A DNA stretch of 64,000 nt from an uncultured Coriobacteriaceae bacterium (GCA_902801175.1 CADCHF010000002.1:43335-107334); one strand, 5' to 3'; counted from the stretch's first letter, positions 24,295-34,231 are shown. The notes: generated from the letters alone by a model not told the origin. Program-made: numbers and translations.

Positions 24295-25263
24295 TCAACT
24301 CCTTCCCCACGCAAACAGCAGGCCCAAGGCCAAGCCAAGCACAAGCGCTGCCAGTGAGGTCGCCTTTAGCAGCCGGCAGGCCCTCCCGATATCCGCGCGC
24401 TCAATGAGACGGTTGTCGTCGCCAATGTAGGGCTTGTCGTGCACCACCCCAAAGTAGCTCGCTGGCCCTGCCAGACGAACACCCAGCGCACCGGCGCAGG
24501 CTGCCTCGGGATGCGCCGAGTTGGGCGAAGCGTGCTTGCGCCGGTCGCGAAGAAAGATGCGCCAGGCCCCGGCGCCGTCGAGCCCCACCAGCGGTGCCAC
24601 CAGGCACATGAGCACGCCCGTCAGGCGCGCTGGCACCCAATTGAGCAGGTCATCGAGGCGAGCGGCCACCGTCCCAAAGTAACGATAGCGGTCGTTTTTG
24701 TAGCCCACCATGGAGTCCATCGTGTTCACGGCCTTGTACAGCACGCCCGCAGGCGCACCACCCACCGCCATGAACAGAAGAGGCGCCACCACCCCATCGG
24801 AGGCGTTCTCTGCAACGGTCTCAACTGCCGCGCGAACCACACCCGCCTCGTCGAGCTCGGCAGTGTCACGCCCCACGATCATCGACACCGCCGTGCGCGC
24901 AGCCACGAGGCCCTCGTTCTCAAGGGCATCTGCCACGCGCAGGGCCTCGATACGTAGCTGCTTTGCGGCCAGCATCTGGTAGCACACAAAGGTCTCCACA
25001 ACCCAGGCAAGCTGCGGCGAGACGCGCGAAAGCAGGCCAAGCACCAGCCACGTGCAGCCGGAGCATCCCCCAGCAACAAGCATCACGAGCACGGCGCCCG
25101 CCATGCGCTCGCCTAGCGGGGTCGGTGGAAAGATACGACGCAGCAGGCGCTCGGCACCAGAGATGAGCGTCCCAATGAGGCGGATGATATGCGGCATTTG
25201 GTACGGGTCACCAAACAGCGCATCGAGGACGTATCCGCAAACCAGGGCAATCAGATGCGACAT
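24295..25263 (-). CDS. cbiB: Adenosylcobinamide-phosphate synthase
   Basis: This 322-residue integral membrane protein attaches aminopropanol (phosphate) to adenosylcobyric acid. It has the CbiB signature GYVLDALFGDPYQMPHIIRLIG at the N-terminus, ENASDGVVAPLLFMAVGGAP, KAVNTMDSMVGYKNDRY and NSAHPEAACAGALGVRLAGPASYFG. I take the ATG at 25261-25263; a GTG three codons upstream is possible, since GGGGG lies close to it. The 5' end overlaps the 3' end of cbiA. Confidence 0.93.
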   Translation of the reverse strand: MSHLIALVCGYVLDALFGDPYQMPHIIRLIGTLISGAERLLRRIFPPTPLGERMAGAVLVMLVAGGCSGCTWLVLGLLSRVSPQLAWVVETFVCYQMLAAKQLRIEALRVADALENEGLVAARTAVSMIVGRDTAELDEAGVVRAAVETVAENASDGVVAPLLFMAVGGAPAGVLYKAVNTMDSMVGYKNDRYRYFGTVAARLDDLLNWVPARLTGVLMCLVAPLVGLDGAGAWRIFLRDRRKHASPNSAHPEAACAGALGVRLAGPASYFGVVHDKPYIGDDNRLIERADIGRACRLLKATSLAALVLGLALGLLFAWGRS

Positions 25264-26648
25264 GACTTGCACACACCCCCTCTGGCCTGGTCAAACGCGG
25301 CACATGCCCGCACAAAGCGCAGGGCTGTGCGAGGATGGGCCGCGAGGTAGAGGTGCGGGAAGCCCGCGTACAGGCTCTCCGTTGCCACAACGCAGTCCCA
25401 AGAGCGCGTGCTTTGTGGCTTGCGCGCGCAAAACGATGTTCCCGGGTTGCTGCTCTCCCAATAGTGAAACTCGTGTGCAGGCAGCTGCTCGCCTGCCCCG
25501 GCCAGCAGGCTGTCGTGTGCAGCCGTGAGCGTAACATAGCCAAAGCGTCCCAGGCGGTCGCGCCCATAGGCATGGCCCGGCACCGCTCCCACCATGGGAT
25601 AGGTGAGCCCTTCGGCGTCCACCATCGTCTCGTGAAGGTAGAGAAAGCCCCCGCATTCGGCAATGGTGGGCAGACCCCCTGCCACAAGCTCGGCAATCTG
25701 CCTTCGCAGGGACTCATTGGCACTCAGTTCGCGAGCATGAAGCTCTGGGTAGCCGCCACCAAGATAGAGCCCACACGTACCCTCGGGCAGCTGGCCATCG
25801 TGCAGAGGCGAGAAGCGCACGAGCCTTGCCCCGAGCTGTTCAAGCAGGTCGAGCGTCTCAGGGTAGTAAAAGTTGAAGGCCTCGTCCTCGGCCACCGCCA
25901 CAAGAGGCTCACCGGCAACGGGTGCAGGCAACTCACAGGGTTCGGGCACAAGGTCAGGAGCGGTCCCTGCCAGCTGCAACAGGCGGTCGAGGTCAACAGT
26001 CTGTTCGAGGGCACGGGCCACGGCATCGACCTTGGCTCTGAGCCCAGCAACCTCAGCTGCGCTCACCAAGCCAAGATGGCGGCTTTCGAGCACCGCCTCG
26101 TCGAGCCGGGGCACATAGCCGAGCACCGGCAGCCCACACTCATGCTCGACCATCTTGGCCATGGTTGCCGCATAGCCCGGCGAGACCTGGTTGAAGATAA
26201 TCCCTACAACCTGCGAGGGCGTACGAAAGTCCCTAAAGCCGCACACCTCGGCACAGACGGAGAGGGCGCGCCCACGGCCATCAACCACCAACACGGCAGG
26301 CGTCTTGGTCACACGAGCAACATCGTAGGCCGATGAGACGCTGGACTGGGCAATACCGTCGTAATAGCCCATTGCCCCCTCAATGATGGTGACCTGCGCC
26401 TGATGGGCCATGCGGCCAACCAGGTTGCACACGAAGCCTTCGCCAGCAAGAAACAAGTCAAGGTTGCACGACGATGCGCCAAGCACCTCACGATGAAACA
26501 TGGGGTCGATAAAATCTGGACCGCACTTGCAGGCGGACACAGCTAGGCCCCGGTTCTTAAGCGCCTGGATAAGGCCGCAGGTCAGGGTCGTCTTTCCCAT
26601 GCCGCTCGCTGATGAGCAGATCATGAGGCGTGGCATGCTCGCACTCAC
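25251..26648 (-). CDS. cbiA: Cobyrinate a,c-diamide synthase
   Basis: This 465-residue glutamine amidotransferase has CSSASGMGKTTLTCGLIQAL near the N-terminus, KCGPDFIDPMFH and IIEGAMGYYDG, with a C-terminal GATase domain containing LYLGGGYPELHA and the nucleophile Cys in PTIAECGGFLYL. It amidates the a and c carboxylates of cobyrinate. The start is GTG at 26646-26648, six bases after GGGAGG, overlapping the cbiET stop. The C-terminal tail of about 20 residues past the fold overlaps cbiB. Confidence 0.94.
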   Translation of the reverse strand: MSASMPRLMICSSASGMGKTTLTCGLIQALKNRGLAVSACKCGPDFIDPMFHREVLGASSCNLDLFLAGEGFVCNLVGRMAHQAQVTIIEGAMGYYDGIAQSSVSSAYDVARVTKTPAVLVVDGRGRALSVCAEVCGFRDFRTPSQVVGIIFNQVSPGYAATMAKMVEHECGLPVLGYVPRLDEAVLESRHLGLVSAAEVAGLRAKVDAVARALEQTVDLDRLLQLAGTAPDLVPEPCELPAPVAGEPLVAVAEDEAFNFYYPETLDLLEQLGARLVRFSPLHDGQLPEGTCGLYLGGGYPELHARELSANESLRRQIAELVAGGLPTIAECGGFLYLHETMVDAEGLTYPMVGAVPGHAYGRDRLGRFGYVTLTAAHDSLLAGAGEQLPAHEFHYWESSNPGTSFCARKPQSTRSWDCVVATESLYAGFPHLYLAAHPRTALRFVRACAAFDQARGGVCKSCRI

Positions 26649-27886
26649 TGCGCACCTCCCCCATCCGCCGCTGGCACCGACCCCGGTCCCTTGGCGCTCA
26701 CGAGATAGACAGGGTTCTCTGCCCTCATGAGGTGATACGACCCGGCCTCATGGGCCTGAGAAACGCTCAGCTGGAAGATGTCGACCTCACAGAGGCCCAG
26801 GTTTTTGACGCAGCCCAACACGCTTGCAAGAGTCTCGAGCGTAACGGCCGTCATGCAGAGAAGCGCATCTGGGTTGGCAGCGAGCGCCGCCTGCAGGATC
26901 GCCTCGAGCGAGCCCTGCGACCCGCCAACAAAAACACGGTCGGGCGCCGGAAGACCCACAAGGGCACCGGGGGCGCTACCGGGCACAATGCGCAGGTTGG
27001 ACAGCCCAAAGCGCTCCTTGTTCCTCTCGATGAGCGCAAGTGCCTCGGGGTCGCGCTCAATGGCAAGCACCTGTCCCTCGCAAGCCGCACGCGCGGCCTC
27101 GACACTCACCGATCCAGTGCCTGCCCCAACGTCCCAGACGGTGTCATCGGGACGGATCTTTAGCTTGCAGATGACAAGCTGGCGCACCTCCTGCTTGGTC
27201 ATGGGGACCTTTCCCCTCGCAAAGGCCCCATCAGAGAGCTCTGGGGCCCTGACCTGAGGCACCAGTGGGCATTCGTTGATCACAAGCATTGCCGAAAGCG
27301 AGGCAAACGCGCACCCTGCAAGCTCCTCGGCTGTTCCCGACACAATGCGCTCGTCCTCATATGAGAGCCTCTCGCCCACATGCACCTGCACCCCACCGAG
27401 CCCACGTGAGGCGAGCTGCGCACATATGTCCTGCACGGAGGTGGCCCCACCCGTGAGAAGGAAGGTCTTGACATGTGTCTGCACCGCGCCAACCGCATTG
27501 TGCTCGCGGCCATGCGCCGACACCACATAGGCATCCTGCCAGGCCATCTGCAGACGGGCACAGAGGTAAGAGAGCGACGATATGCCAGGGATGGCCCGCA
27601 CGTCCATATTCTTCAGCAGCGGATAGAGACCCGTTGCCCCGCTATAAAAGCCAACATCGCCACTCATGACCACACTGGCGACGGACTCGTTCGCCAATCG
27701 CAGCCCCTCGGCAATGCGGCTTGGGCTCACAAGGGCGAGCTTGCGCGCCGGCAGATCAGAGAGCGCCTCAATCAGACGAGCCGACCCAATGACTAGCTCG
27801 CTCGAGTCCAGAGCATCACGTGCCTCCTGAGTGAGGGTGGCGGGGTTGCCCATTCCCATGCCAATGACATAGACCCTAGAGACCAT
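26645..27886 (-). CDS. cbiET: CbiE-CbiT fusion (precorrin-6B/cobalt-precorrin-7 methyltransferase)
   Basis: This 413-residue fused enzyme has an N-terminal CbiE tetrapyrrole methylase half (VYVIGMGMGNPATLT, ASVVMSGDVGFYSGA, AIPGISSLSYL) and a C-terminal CbiT half of the Rossmann methyltransferase type (TKQEVRQLVICKLK, VWDVGAGTGSVSVEAA, ADRVFVGGSQG-like). Together they methylate C-5 and C-15 and decarboxylate the C-12 acetate, as CobL does. The ATG at 27884-27886 is preceded by TTGGAGG. It overlaps cbiJ by 11 bases and cbiA by four. Confidence 0.94.
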   Translation of the reverse strand: MVSRVYVIGMGMGNPATLTQEARDALDSSELVIGSARLIEALSDLPARKLALVSPSRIAEGLRLANESVASVVMSGDVGFYSGATGLYPLLKNMDVRAIPGISSLSYLCARLQMAWQDAYVVSAHGREHNAVGAVQTHVKTFLLTGGATSVQDICAQLASRGLGGVQVHVGERLSYEDERIVSGTAEELAGCAFASLSAMLVINECPLVPQVRAPELSDGAFARGKVPMTKQEVRQLVICKLKIRPDDTVWDVGAGTGSVSVEAARAACEGQVLAIERDPEALALIERNKERFGLSNLRIVPGSAPGALVGLPAPDRVFVGGSQGSLEAILQAALAANPDALLCMTAVTLETLASVLGCVKNLGLCEVDIFQLSVSQAHEAGSYHLMRAENPVYLVSAKGPGSVPAADGGGAQ

Positions 27887-28634
27887 AGCGTTCCTCCAAA
27901 AGCACCTGCGCATCTTTGAGCGTATATCCGTGCTCCTGCCTCGGCCGCTCGACAACGACCAGCTCGATTCCGCACGCGCGCGCCGCACGGGCCTTCTCGT
28001 CAAAGCCGCCCGCCGTCCCCGACTGCTTGGTTACAAGATGCCTAATATCAAACTCCCTGATGAGAGCCTCGTTAAGACCCTGCGAGAACGGACCCTGCAT
28101 GGCAATGACATGGCTCGCGGGAATGCCCGCACAGGACGTGCGCTCAAGGGAACCAACGACTGGCAGCACGCGCACGTACAGGCGCCCTGGGTCTCCCAGT
28201 GCTCGCACAAAGGCGGCAAGGTCCTTGCTGCCCGTGGTGAGCAGTATGTTTCCGCTGGTTGCGGCCAGATACCTGCCGGCATCCTCCACACTCGTGACGC
28301 TCGTCCAGTCGCCCTCTCCCGCCGACTCGCTGCGCACGACGCGAATCACGTCGAGCCCCCAGGTACGCCCCAGCTCGGCGATGCTGTCAGAAATATGAAG
28401 GGCATAGGGGTGAGTCGCATCGACGATGCAGGCAAAGTCATGTGTTTCCATGAGCTCAGCCTTTTGCTGCGCGGTGAGCGGTCTGTCGACCAAGCTCACG
28501 TGCGTTCCACCCGCAAGCAGGCTCGCCCCATACGACGTTGCCGTACAGGCCACAATCTGCGCACGACCACGCGCATCGAGCCACTCAACAAGGATGCGTC
28601 CCTCGCTTGTCCCACCAAAGACCAAGATCTCCAT
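27876..28634 (-). CDS. cbiJ: Cobalt-precorrin-6A reductase
   Basis: This 252-residue protein of the CbiJ/CobK family reduces the corrin macrocycle. It has an N-terminal nucleotide-binding LVFGGTSEGRILVEWL, the conserved VDATHPYALHIS motif, GNILLTTGSKDLAAF, VRVLPVV and AMQGPFSQGLNEAL, and the TKQSGTAGGFDEK loop. Full length, sitting directly after cbiGH with a site in the intervening bases. Confidence 0.94.
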   Translation of the reverse strand: MEILVFGGTSEGRILVEWLDARGRAQIVACTATSYGASLLAGGTHVSLVDRPLTAQQKAELMETHDFACIVDATHPYALHISDSIAELGRTWGLDVIRVVRSESAGEGDWTSVTSVEDAGRYLAATSGNILLTTGSKDLAAFVRALGDPGRLYVRVLPVVGSLERTSCAGIPASHVIAMQGPFSQGLNEALIREFDIRHLVTKQSGTAGGFDEKARAARACGIELVVVERPRQEHGYTLKDAQVLLEERYGL

Positions 28635-30434
28635 CTAGTGGCTCCTTTGCAGGTAACCACGGGGCGTGACCATGCGTCCGTCCACCACTCGCGTCTCGGA
28701 GTTGCCCACAAAAACGCAGGTGAGCATATCTACTGGCGTGTCACGCAGCTCACGCAGCGTCAGCACGTTGGAGCTCTGCCCCTCTCGCCCGATGGAGCGC
28801 ACGTAGCCACAAACGGTGTTGGGACTTTGGTACGCAAGAAGCACGTCGCAGGCGCGGCGCAGGTAGTCGGCACGCTTGTGTGACGAGGGGTTGTAGAGCG
28901 CAATGCAAAAGTCGGCCTGCGCGGCAGCCACCAGCCGTCGCTCGATCTTGTCCCATGGCGTCATGAGGTCAGAGAGCGATATCGTGCACCAGTCATGCAT
29001 GAGCGGTGCCCCCAATACCGCAGCCCCACCATTTGCCGCAGAGACGCCGGGCACCACCTCGACCGTGACCTCAGGGTAGTCAGGCGCCAGCTCAAGCAGC
29101 AGACCGGCCATGCCATAGATGCCAGGGTCTCCCGAGCAGACCACTGCCACCCTCGCCCCCTCGCGTGCACGCTCGAGGGCCATCCGACAGCGGTCGACCT
29201 CCTTGCGCATGGGCGTGCTCAGCAGCTCCTTGTTGGGATACTCGGCCTTTACCAGGTCGATGTACGAGGCATATCCAACGATGACGTCAGAGGCGTCGAG
29301 CGCTGCGCGAGCTCGATAGGTCATGTCGTCAGCTCCGCCAGGGCCAAGACCCACGCAGGTCACCTTGTGCCGGGCTGATGGCAGCGACGGGGTCGGCGCA
29401 GCAAAAGAGAGCGCAGGCTCCCGAAGCGCCAGGGCGACCGTCACCCCATCGCCAGCATGACGAGCCAGCACGAGCGACTCGCCGTTGGCACACGCGGCCC
29501 GCTCGCACACGTTGTCGACGCCAACCGTCCTGAGCACAAACTCCGACGACGAGAACTCTCCCGGCACGGCCGCAAGCTCCTCTGCCGTGTGAAAGCGCAG
29601 CTTCCAACCACGCGCCTGTGCGAGGTCGCAGAGACCGGGCTCGTTGGACTTGAGGTCGATGCTCGCCAGCGTTCCCACGGCCTGCGACGCAAGGCCAGCC
29701 TCGGCCAGGCAGGCGTCCACCAGACGCGCGATCGAAGCGGAATCCTCTCCGCGCTTGCATCCCACCCCAACCGTGACCGCACGCGGAACCAGCCGCAAGG
29801 TGCGAGCGAAGGGAGCGGCGTCCTTGCGACATGAAAGGGAGATGCCCAGATTGGGGACGGGGGCCGCCCCAGCGGCGACCAGACCATCCGGAAGCGCTCC
29901 TCCCACCGCAAAGTCGCTCTCAAAGCCTACCGGCTCACCATCGAGCAGAGCCGCCGAGACCTCGCGAGCAACCTCTCGATCAAGCAGCGCCAGGTCCTGC
30001 GAGACGGCCCAGACATCGACCGCAAAGGCATCGTTCAGGTCGGTTGCCGTCGAGATGGCAGGCTTGCCCCCTGTTGCCATGGCAACGCGACGGGCAAGGT
30101 CGTTTGCGCCGCCCACATGGCCAGAGAGCAGAGGGACCGCCACCGCACCCGTCTCGTCCACGCACACCACTGCCGGATCAGAGAACTTGTCGCGCACGTG
30201 CGGCGCTATCGAGCGCACGGCAATCCCGCAGGCACTCACGAAAACGAGCGCATCGCAGCTCGCAAACGCCCGCTCCGTCCAAGACGCGAGGCTCTCGTAG
30301 CCCACGACGTCATCTTCGGCGGCCAAACGTGGCGGAGCGGCGAGGCTCACCTCGTCGCACATCTGCAGTGACTGCATGATGCGATGTGCCAGGAGAAGCC
30401 CTCTTTGAGTGAAGGCGATCATGCCAATGCGCAT
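28635..30434 (-). CDS. cbiGH: CbiG-CbiH fusion (cobalt-precorrin-5A hydrolase / precorrin-3B C17-methyltransferase)
   Basis: This 599-residue fused enzyme performs ring contraction chemistry. Residues 1 to about 350 are CbiG: IGMIAFTQRGLLLA, FVSACGIAVRSIAP, PLLSGHVGGANDLA and VGVGCKRGEDS, followed by SIDLKSNEPGL. From about residue 355 on it is the CbiH/CobJ methylase: VTCVGLGPGGADDMT, VVCSGDPGIYGMAG, VVPGVSAANGGAAVLGAPL and the IALYNPSSHKR segment. I place the start at the ATG at 30432-30434 after AAAGGAG; the ORF runs on upstream for 109 codons, but that part is the antiparallel-phase shadow of cbiF. Fusions of these two genes are known in anaerobes. Confidence 0.94.
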   Translation of the reverse strand: MRIGMIAFTQRGLLLAHRIMQSLQMCDEVSLAAPPRLAAEDDVVGYESLASWTERAFASCDALVFVSACGIAVRSIAPHVRDKFSDPAVVCVDETGAVAVPLLSGHVGGANDLARRVAMATGGKPAISTATDLNDAFAVDVWAVSQDLALLDREVAREVSAALLDGEPVGFESDFAVGGALPDGLVAAGAAPVPNLGISLSCRKDAAPFARTLRLVPRAVTVGVGCKRGEDSASIARLVDACLAEAGLASQAVGTLASIDLKSNEPGLCDLAQARGWKLRFHTAEELAAVPGEFSSSEFVLRTVGVDNVCERAACANGESLVLARHAGDGVTVALALREPALSFAAPTPSLPSARHKVTCVGLGPGGADDMTYRARAALDASDVIVGYASYIDLVKAEYPNKELLSTPMRKEVDRCRMALERAREGARVAVVCSGDPGIYGMAGLLLELAPDYPEVTVEVVPGVSAANGGAAVLGAPLMHDWCTISLSDLMTPWDKIERRLVAAAQADFCIALYNPSSHKRADYLRRACDVLLAYQSPNTVCGYVRSIGREGQSSNVLTLRELRDTPVDMLTCVFVGNSETRVVDGRMVTPRGYLQRSH

Positions 30435-30438
30435 GCGG

Positions 30439-31209
30439 CTACGCTCCTTTCGCAGGCTCAGACGCCGTGCGGTACCCATGCGAAAAGCCCGGATGATAGA
30501 GCAGCGAGCGCTCGGCATGGCTGCCAAGGACCTCTCCAACCACAACGAGGGCAGTCTTGTGGACCCCATGCTCACGTGCGCATTCCGCCAGCGTTGCCAG
30601 CGTGCAGCGATACACCGCCTCGTCGGGCCACGACGCCCGATAGACGATTGCGCAGGGCGTCTCTGGCGCATAGCCGCCAAGCAGCAGCTCCTCCTGAGCT
30701 GCATCAAGGAGCCCCGCCGAAAGGAAGAGCACCATCGTAGCGCCATGAGCGGCCAAGGCACGCAGCCGCTCCCCCTCGGGCACCGGCGTGCGTCCCTCCA
30801 TACGCGTCACGATGACCGACTGCGAGACCTGGGGGACGGTGTACTCGACCCCAAGCGCAGCGGCAGCAGCCAAAAACGACGAGACGCCTGGCACGATTTC
30901 GTAGGAGATGCCCAGTTCGTCGAGGGCATCCATCTGCTCGCGAATCGCACCGTAGAGCGAAGGGTCGCCCGTGTGCAGTCGCACGCAATCCCTGCCCGCT
31001 GCCTCGGAGCTGTGCATGACCGCAACGACCTCTTCGAGCGTCATGCCAGCCGAGTCGTACACCTCACAGCTCGGCTTGCACGACCCGAGCAGCTCTGGGT
31101 TCACCAGAGAGCCCGCGTATATAACGACATCCGCCTGTGCCAGCAGGCGTTGACCTCGAACGGTGATGAGGTCGGGGGCGCCAGGCCCCGCTCCCACAAA
31201 GTGAATCAT
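30439..31209 (-). CDS. cbiF: Cobalt-precorrin-4 C11-methyltransferase
   Basis: This 256-residue tetrapyrrole methylase begins IHFVGAGPGAPDLITVRGQ. It has VIYAGSLVNPELL, RLHTGDPSLYGAIREQ, IVPGVSSFLAAAAAL and VYRASWPDE, the order typical of CbiF/CobM. Full length. The ATG overlaps the cbiD stop by four bases. Confidence 0.95.
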   Translation of the reverse strand: MIHFVGAGPGAPDLITVRGQRLLAQADVVIYAGSLVNPELLGSCKPSCEVYDSAGMTLEEVVAVMHSSEAAGRDCVRLHTGDPSLYGAIREQMDALDELGISYEIVPGVSSFLAAAAALGVEYTVPQVSQSVIVTRMEGRTPVPEGERLRALAAHGATMVLFLSAGLLDAAQEELLLGGYAPETPCAIVYRASWPDEAVYRCTLATLAECAREHGVHKTALVVVGEVLGSHAERSLLYHPGFSHGYRTASEPAKGA

Positions 31210-32360
31210 GCGTCCTGCGCCTTTCCCTGCATGTGACGTGCAAACAGGCCCTCGGCGCCACTGGTGGCACCCAGCAGCCCATGCTGGTTTGAGAACATGA
31301 CCGCCTCGACCCTAAGGCCATCGGCGCTGCGGTGCGTGAGATGCTCCCCAATACGACGGGTAATGCTTGCCATCGTCTGCTCGAACAGGCCCTCTTCCCA
31401 CAGGATGTCCACCACCGCATCGGTAGTGGCAGCTTCCATGACCTGTCGCACGACCCGCTGGCTTGCACCGGCAAGTGCCGCATGAGCGGCAAGCACCTCC
31501 ACGCGACAGTCGGCCACGCGCGAATGCGTGTTCATGACACCAGCAGCCACCTTGACGAGCTTGCCCACATGGCCCACCACAAGCATGGTCCCAAAGCCCA
31601 AGAGCCCCGCCTCGTCGATGGTTTCCCCAAGATAGTTAGAGCAGGTCACCGACTTGTCGAGCGACAGGTGGAGCGTGCCAGAGGCAAAGTCGCGCCCATA
31701 GTTGCCCGGAACCACCAACACGTCGGTGGCCCCAGTTGCCCGAAGCACCTTGAGCTCGAGGCGTATCGACGCAATAAGGGCCTCCTCGCTCATGGGCCGA
31801 ACGATCCCGCTCGTGCCCAAAACCGAGATGCCGCCCTCGATACCAAGGCGCGGATTAAAGGTGCGCCGGGCAAGCTCGACGCCCGCCGGTATGCAAATCT
31901 CGACCGACAGGCCTCCGTCGTAGCCATGCTCGCGAGCACAGTCCAATGCGGCTCGAGAGATCATCTCGCGCGGCACGGAGTTTATGGCGGCTTCGCCAAC
32001 CGGCTGGTCCAGCCCGGCTCGCGTCACGCGACCCACTCCCCGTCCGCCCAAGATCGTGCAGTCCGGCTCGTCCTGCAGCGAGACACGCGCATATACCAGC
32101 ACGCCGTCGGTCACATCGGGGTCGTCGCCCGCGTCCTTGCGCACCGCGCAGCACGCCCACCCTGGCCCGCTGCTTGCCTCCTCGACGTCCACCAAGATAT
32201 CGATGTCCGCGGGCGTGTGCACATCAACCGATGCCACCAGATTGCCCGAGAGCAACAGCTCGGCCGCGGCGCGCGTTGCCGCCGCGGCGCAGGTTCCGGT
32301 CGTATACCCTAGACGCAGGCGCTTGCCACCCGCGCTTATATACTCCTCAAGACGCCTCAT
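31206..32360 (-). CDS. cbiD: Cobalt-precorrin-5B C1-methyltransferase
   Basis: This 384-residue protein is CbiD, the methyltransferase specific to the anaerobic route. Its N-terminus, RLGYTTGTCAAAATRAAAELLLSG, is diagnostic, followed by INSVPREMI, GISVLGTSGIVRPMSEEAL, VVPGNYGRDFA and CSNYLGETIDEAG. The central VVGHVGKLVKVAAGVMNTHSRVAD segment is also conserved. Its presence marks this pathway as cobalt-early. Confidence 0.95.
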   Translation of the reverse strand: MRRLEEYISAGGKRLRLGYTTGTCAAAATRAAAELLLSGNLVASVDVHTPADIDILVDVEEASSGPGWACCAVRKDAGDDPDVTDGVLVYARVSLQDEPDCTILGGRGVGRVTRAGLDQPVGEAAINSVPREMISRAALDCAREHGYDGGLSVEICIPAGVELARRTFNPRLGIEGGISVLGTSGIVRPMSEEALIASIRLELKVLRATGATDVLVVPGNYGRDFASGTLHLSLDKSVTCSNYLGETIDEAGLLGFGTMLVVGHVGKLVKVAAGVMNTHSRVADCRVEVLAAHAALAGASQRVVRQVMEAATTDAVVDILWEEGLFEQTMASITRRIGEHLTHRSADGLRVEAVMFSNQHGLLGATSGAEGLFARHMQGKAQDA

Positions 32361-32385
32361 AGCAACCTCAAGCTGTAGGTACAGG

Positions 32386-33174
32386 TCATTTTCTCAGGTC
32401 AATCATGCCAGTCAACGGATCAAAGGTCCCCGGCTCAAGGTCAAAGAGCTCATCGATGACCTCGGGCGCGCACATCTCCTGCGGCGTCCCCTGCGCCGTA
32501 ATCACGCCGTCCTTCATGCATACGACCCAGTCTGATACCTTCCACACGAGCGGCAGCTCATGAAGCGACATGAGGACACCAACTCCGCGCGTCTCAACCA
32601 GCTCGCGCAACACGGCAAGCAGCTCAATCTGGTAGTGCACGTCAAGATAGCTCGTTGGCTCATCGAGCACGAGCAGACGTGGCTCCTGGCAGATGGCTCG
32701 TGCGAGCATCACGCGCTGACGCTGGCCGTCCGAGAGCTGCATGAAGTCTTTGTCGCGCAAGTCCCATACACGGGTGGTCTGCATGGCCTCGCGCACCTTT
32801 GCGAGGTCAGTGCTTGTTGGGACCCCCATGCGGCCCGTATGCGGGTAGCGCCCCATCTCGACAACGTCGGCGCAGGTTAAAAGCTCGGTCCTAAGACGGT
32901 CGGTCAGCATGACCGAGAGCTCGAGCGCTCGCTCGTGTGGGTCAAGCTGCTCAAGCGGACGCCCCGACAGCCACACGGCACCCCCAACGGGCGCAAGCAG
33001 ACCAGCCACAGTTTTGAGCAACGTGGACTTGCCCGCACCGTTTGGCCCAACAAGCGTCACGACGCCATGGGCCGCAACGGCAAGGTCGATGCCTGACACC
33101 AGCGGTGCGCCATCATAGCCCACAGCAAGGCCCTGCGCGCGAAGGATCGCGCTGTCTTCCATACGATCGCTCAT
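32386..33174 (-). CDS. ABC transporter ATP-binding protein, FecE/BtuD type
   Basis: This 262-residue ATPase has Walker A GPNGAGKST, signature LSDGQRQRVMLARA, Walker B LLVLDEPTSYLDVH and the switch His (SLHELPL). It belongs to the iron-siderophore/corrinoid subfamily. I start at the ATG at 33172-33174 after GGAGG. It overlaps the permease by four bases. With the permease, binding protein and a riboswitch-led operon the substrate is most likely a corrinoid (BtuD-like), though haem or a metal chelate is possible. Confidence 0.9.
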   Translation of the reverse strand: MSDRMEDSAILRAQGLAVGYDGAPLVSGIDLAVAAHGVVTLVGPNGAGKSTLLKTVAGLLAPVGGAVWLSGRPLEQLDPHERALELSVMLTDRLRTELLTCADVVEMGRYPHTGRMGVPTSTDLAKVREAMQTTRVWDLRDKDFMQLSDGQRQRVMLARAICQEPRLLVLDEPTSYLDVHYQIELLAVLRELVETRGVGVLMSLHELPLVWKVSDWVVCMKDGVITAQGTPQEMCAPEVIDELFDLEPGTFDPLTGMIDLRK

Positions 33175-34226
33175 CGCTCGTACCTCCGTCTCTGCCGACC
33201 AACGAGCATGGCAATGACAACCGGCGCGCCAAAGAGCGCCGTCACTGCCGACACCGAGACCTCGTTTGGCGCAAAGACGCTTCGGGCAATGAGGTCGCAC
33301 ACCAGGCAAAAGAGCGCCCCTCCCAGAAAGCATGCCGGAACCACAACAAGCGGTCGCGAGGTCTTGAGCAGGCGCTTGGCAACGTGCGGCACAGCTATGC
33401 CAACAAAGCTAATGGGGCCAGCAAAGGCCGTGACACAGCCAGCAAGAAGGCTCGAAAGCACAATGAGCGCCAGACGAAAACGCCTGGCATTGACCCCAAC
33501 AGTCTGCGCATAGCCCTCTCCCATCTGATAGGCCGCAAGCGGCTTTGACAGCGCAAAGACGCAGGCACTTGCCGGCAGCACCAGTGCGGCCATCACCTGA
33601 ACGTCGGTCCAGCTGGTGCCCGAAAAGCTTCCCATGGACCAGCTGCGGAGATTGACGATGTGCGTATCGCTCGCAAAGGTCACAAGAAAGTCGGTGAGGG
33701 CGCTACAGATGTAGCCAATCATGACACCGACCACAATGAGACCCGAGGCAGAAGATGTCCGTCGCGAGGCAACGAGCACGCAAGCCATGGCGGCAACCGA
33801 CCCCACAAAGGCTGCTGAGACAAGCATCCATGAGGCCGTCATGGCCGCTCGCCCAACAACCACGATCATCGTCGTCGCAACCGCCAGCTTTGCACCGCTC
33901 GAGATGCCCAGAATATAGGGGCCGGCAATGGGATTGCCAAAGAAGGTCTGCAACAAGAGTCCCGCCAAGGCAAGCGCGCCACCCAAGAGGCCTGCCGCAA
34001 TCAAGCGAGGCAGACGGATGCTCCAAATGACCTGCGCATTCGTACCCGTCCGCAGGCCACCAAACAGAATCGCGCCGAGTTCGCGCACCGGCACCACAAC
34101 GCTACCGTGACAGAGGTTGGCAACCGCGGTAGCCAGCACCAAAAACGCCAGCCCGGCCAGGACGGCAGCAGTGCGCGTCCGGCGGGCTCTGCGCCCAAGA
34201 TCGTCTGTCAGCGTACGGTCACCCAT
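33171..34226 (-). CDS. ABC transporter permease, FecCD/BtuC type
   Basis: This 351-residue protein has about ten transmembrane segments of the FecCD family: SIRLPRLIAAGLLGGALALAG, FFGNPIAGPYILGISSGA, AFAGPISFVGIAVPHVAKRLL and PACFLGGALFCLVCDLIAR. The LRTGTN to RLPR periplasmic-side region and the IPHxxR coupling helix equivalent (VPHVAKRL) are intact. It forms the channel of the importer with the flanking ATPase and lipoprotein. Confidence 0.93.
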   Translation of the reverse strand: MGDRTLTDDLGRRARRTRTAAVLAGLAFLVLATAVANLCHGSVVVPVRELGAILFGGLRTGTNAQVIWSIRLPRLIAAGLLGGALALAGLLLQTFFGNPIAGPYILGISSGAKLAVATTMIVVVGRAAMTASWMLVSAAFVGSVAAMACVLVASRRTSSASGLIVVGVMIGYICSALTDFLVTFASDTHIVNLRSWSMGSFSGTSWTDVQVMAALVLPASACVFALSKPLAAYQMGEGYAQTVGVNARRFRLALIVLSSLLAGCVTAFAGPISFVGIAVPHVAKRLLKTSRPLVVVPACFLGGALFCLVCDLIARSVFAPNEVSVSAVTALFGAPVVIAMLVGRQRRRYER

Positions 34227-34231
34227 CGCAC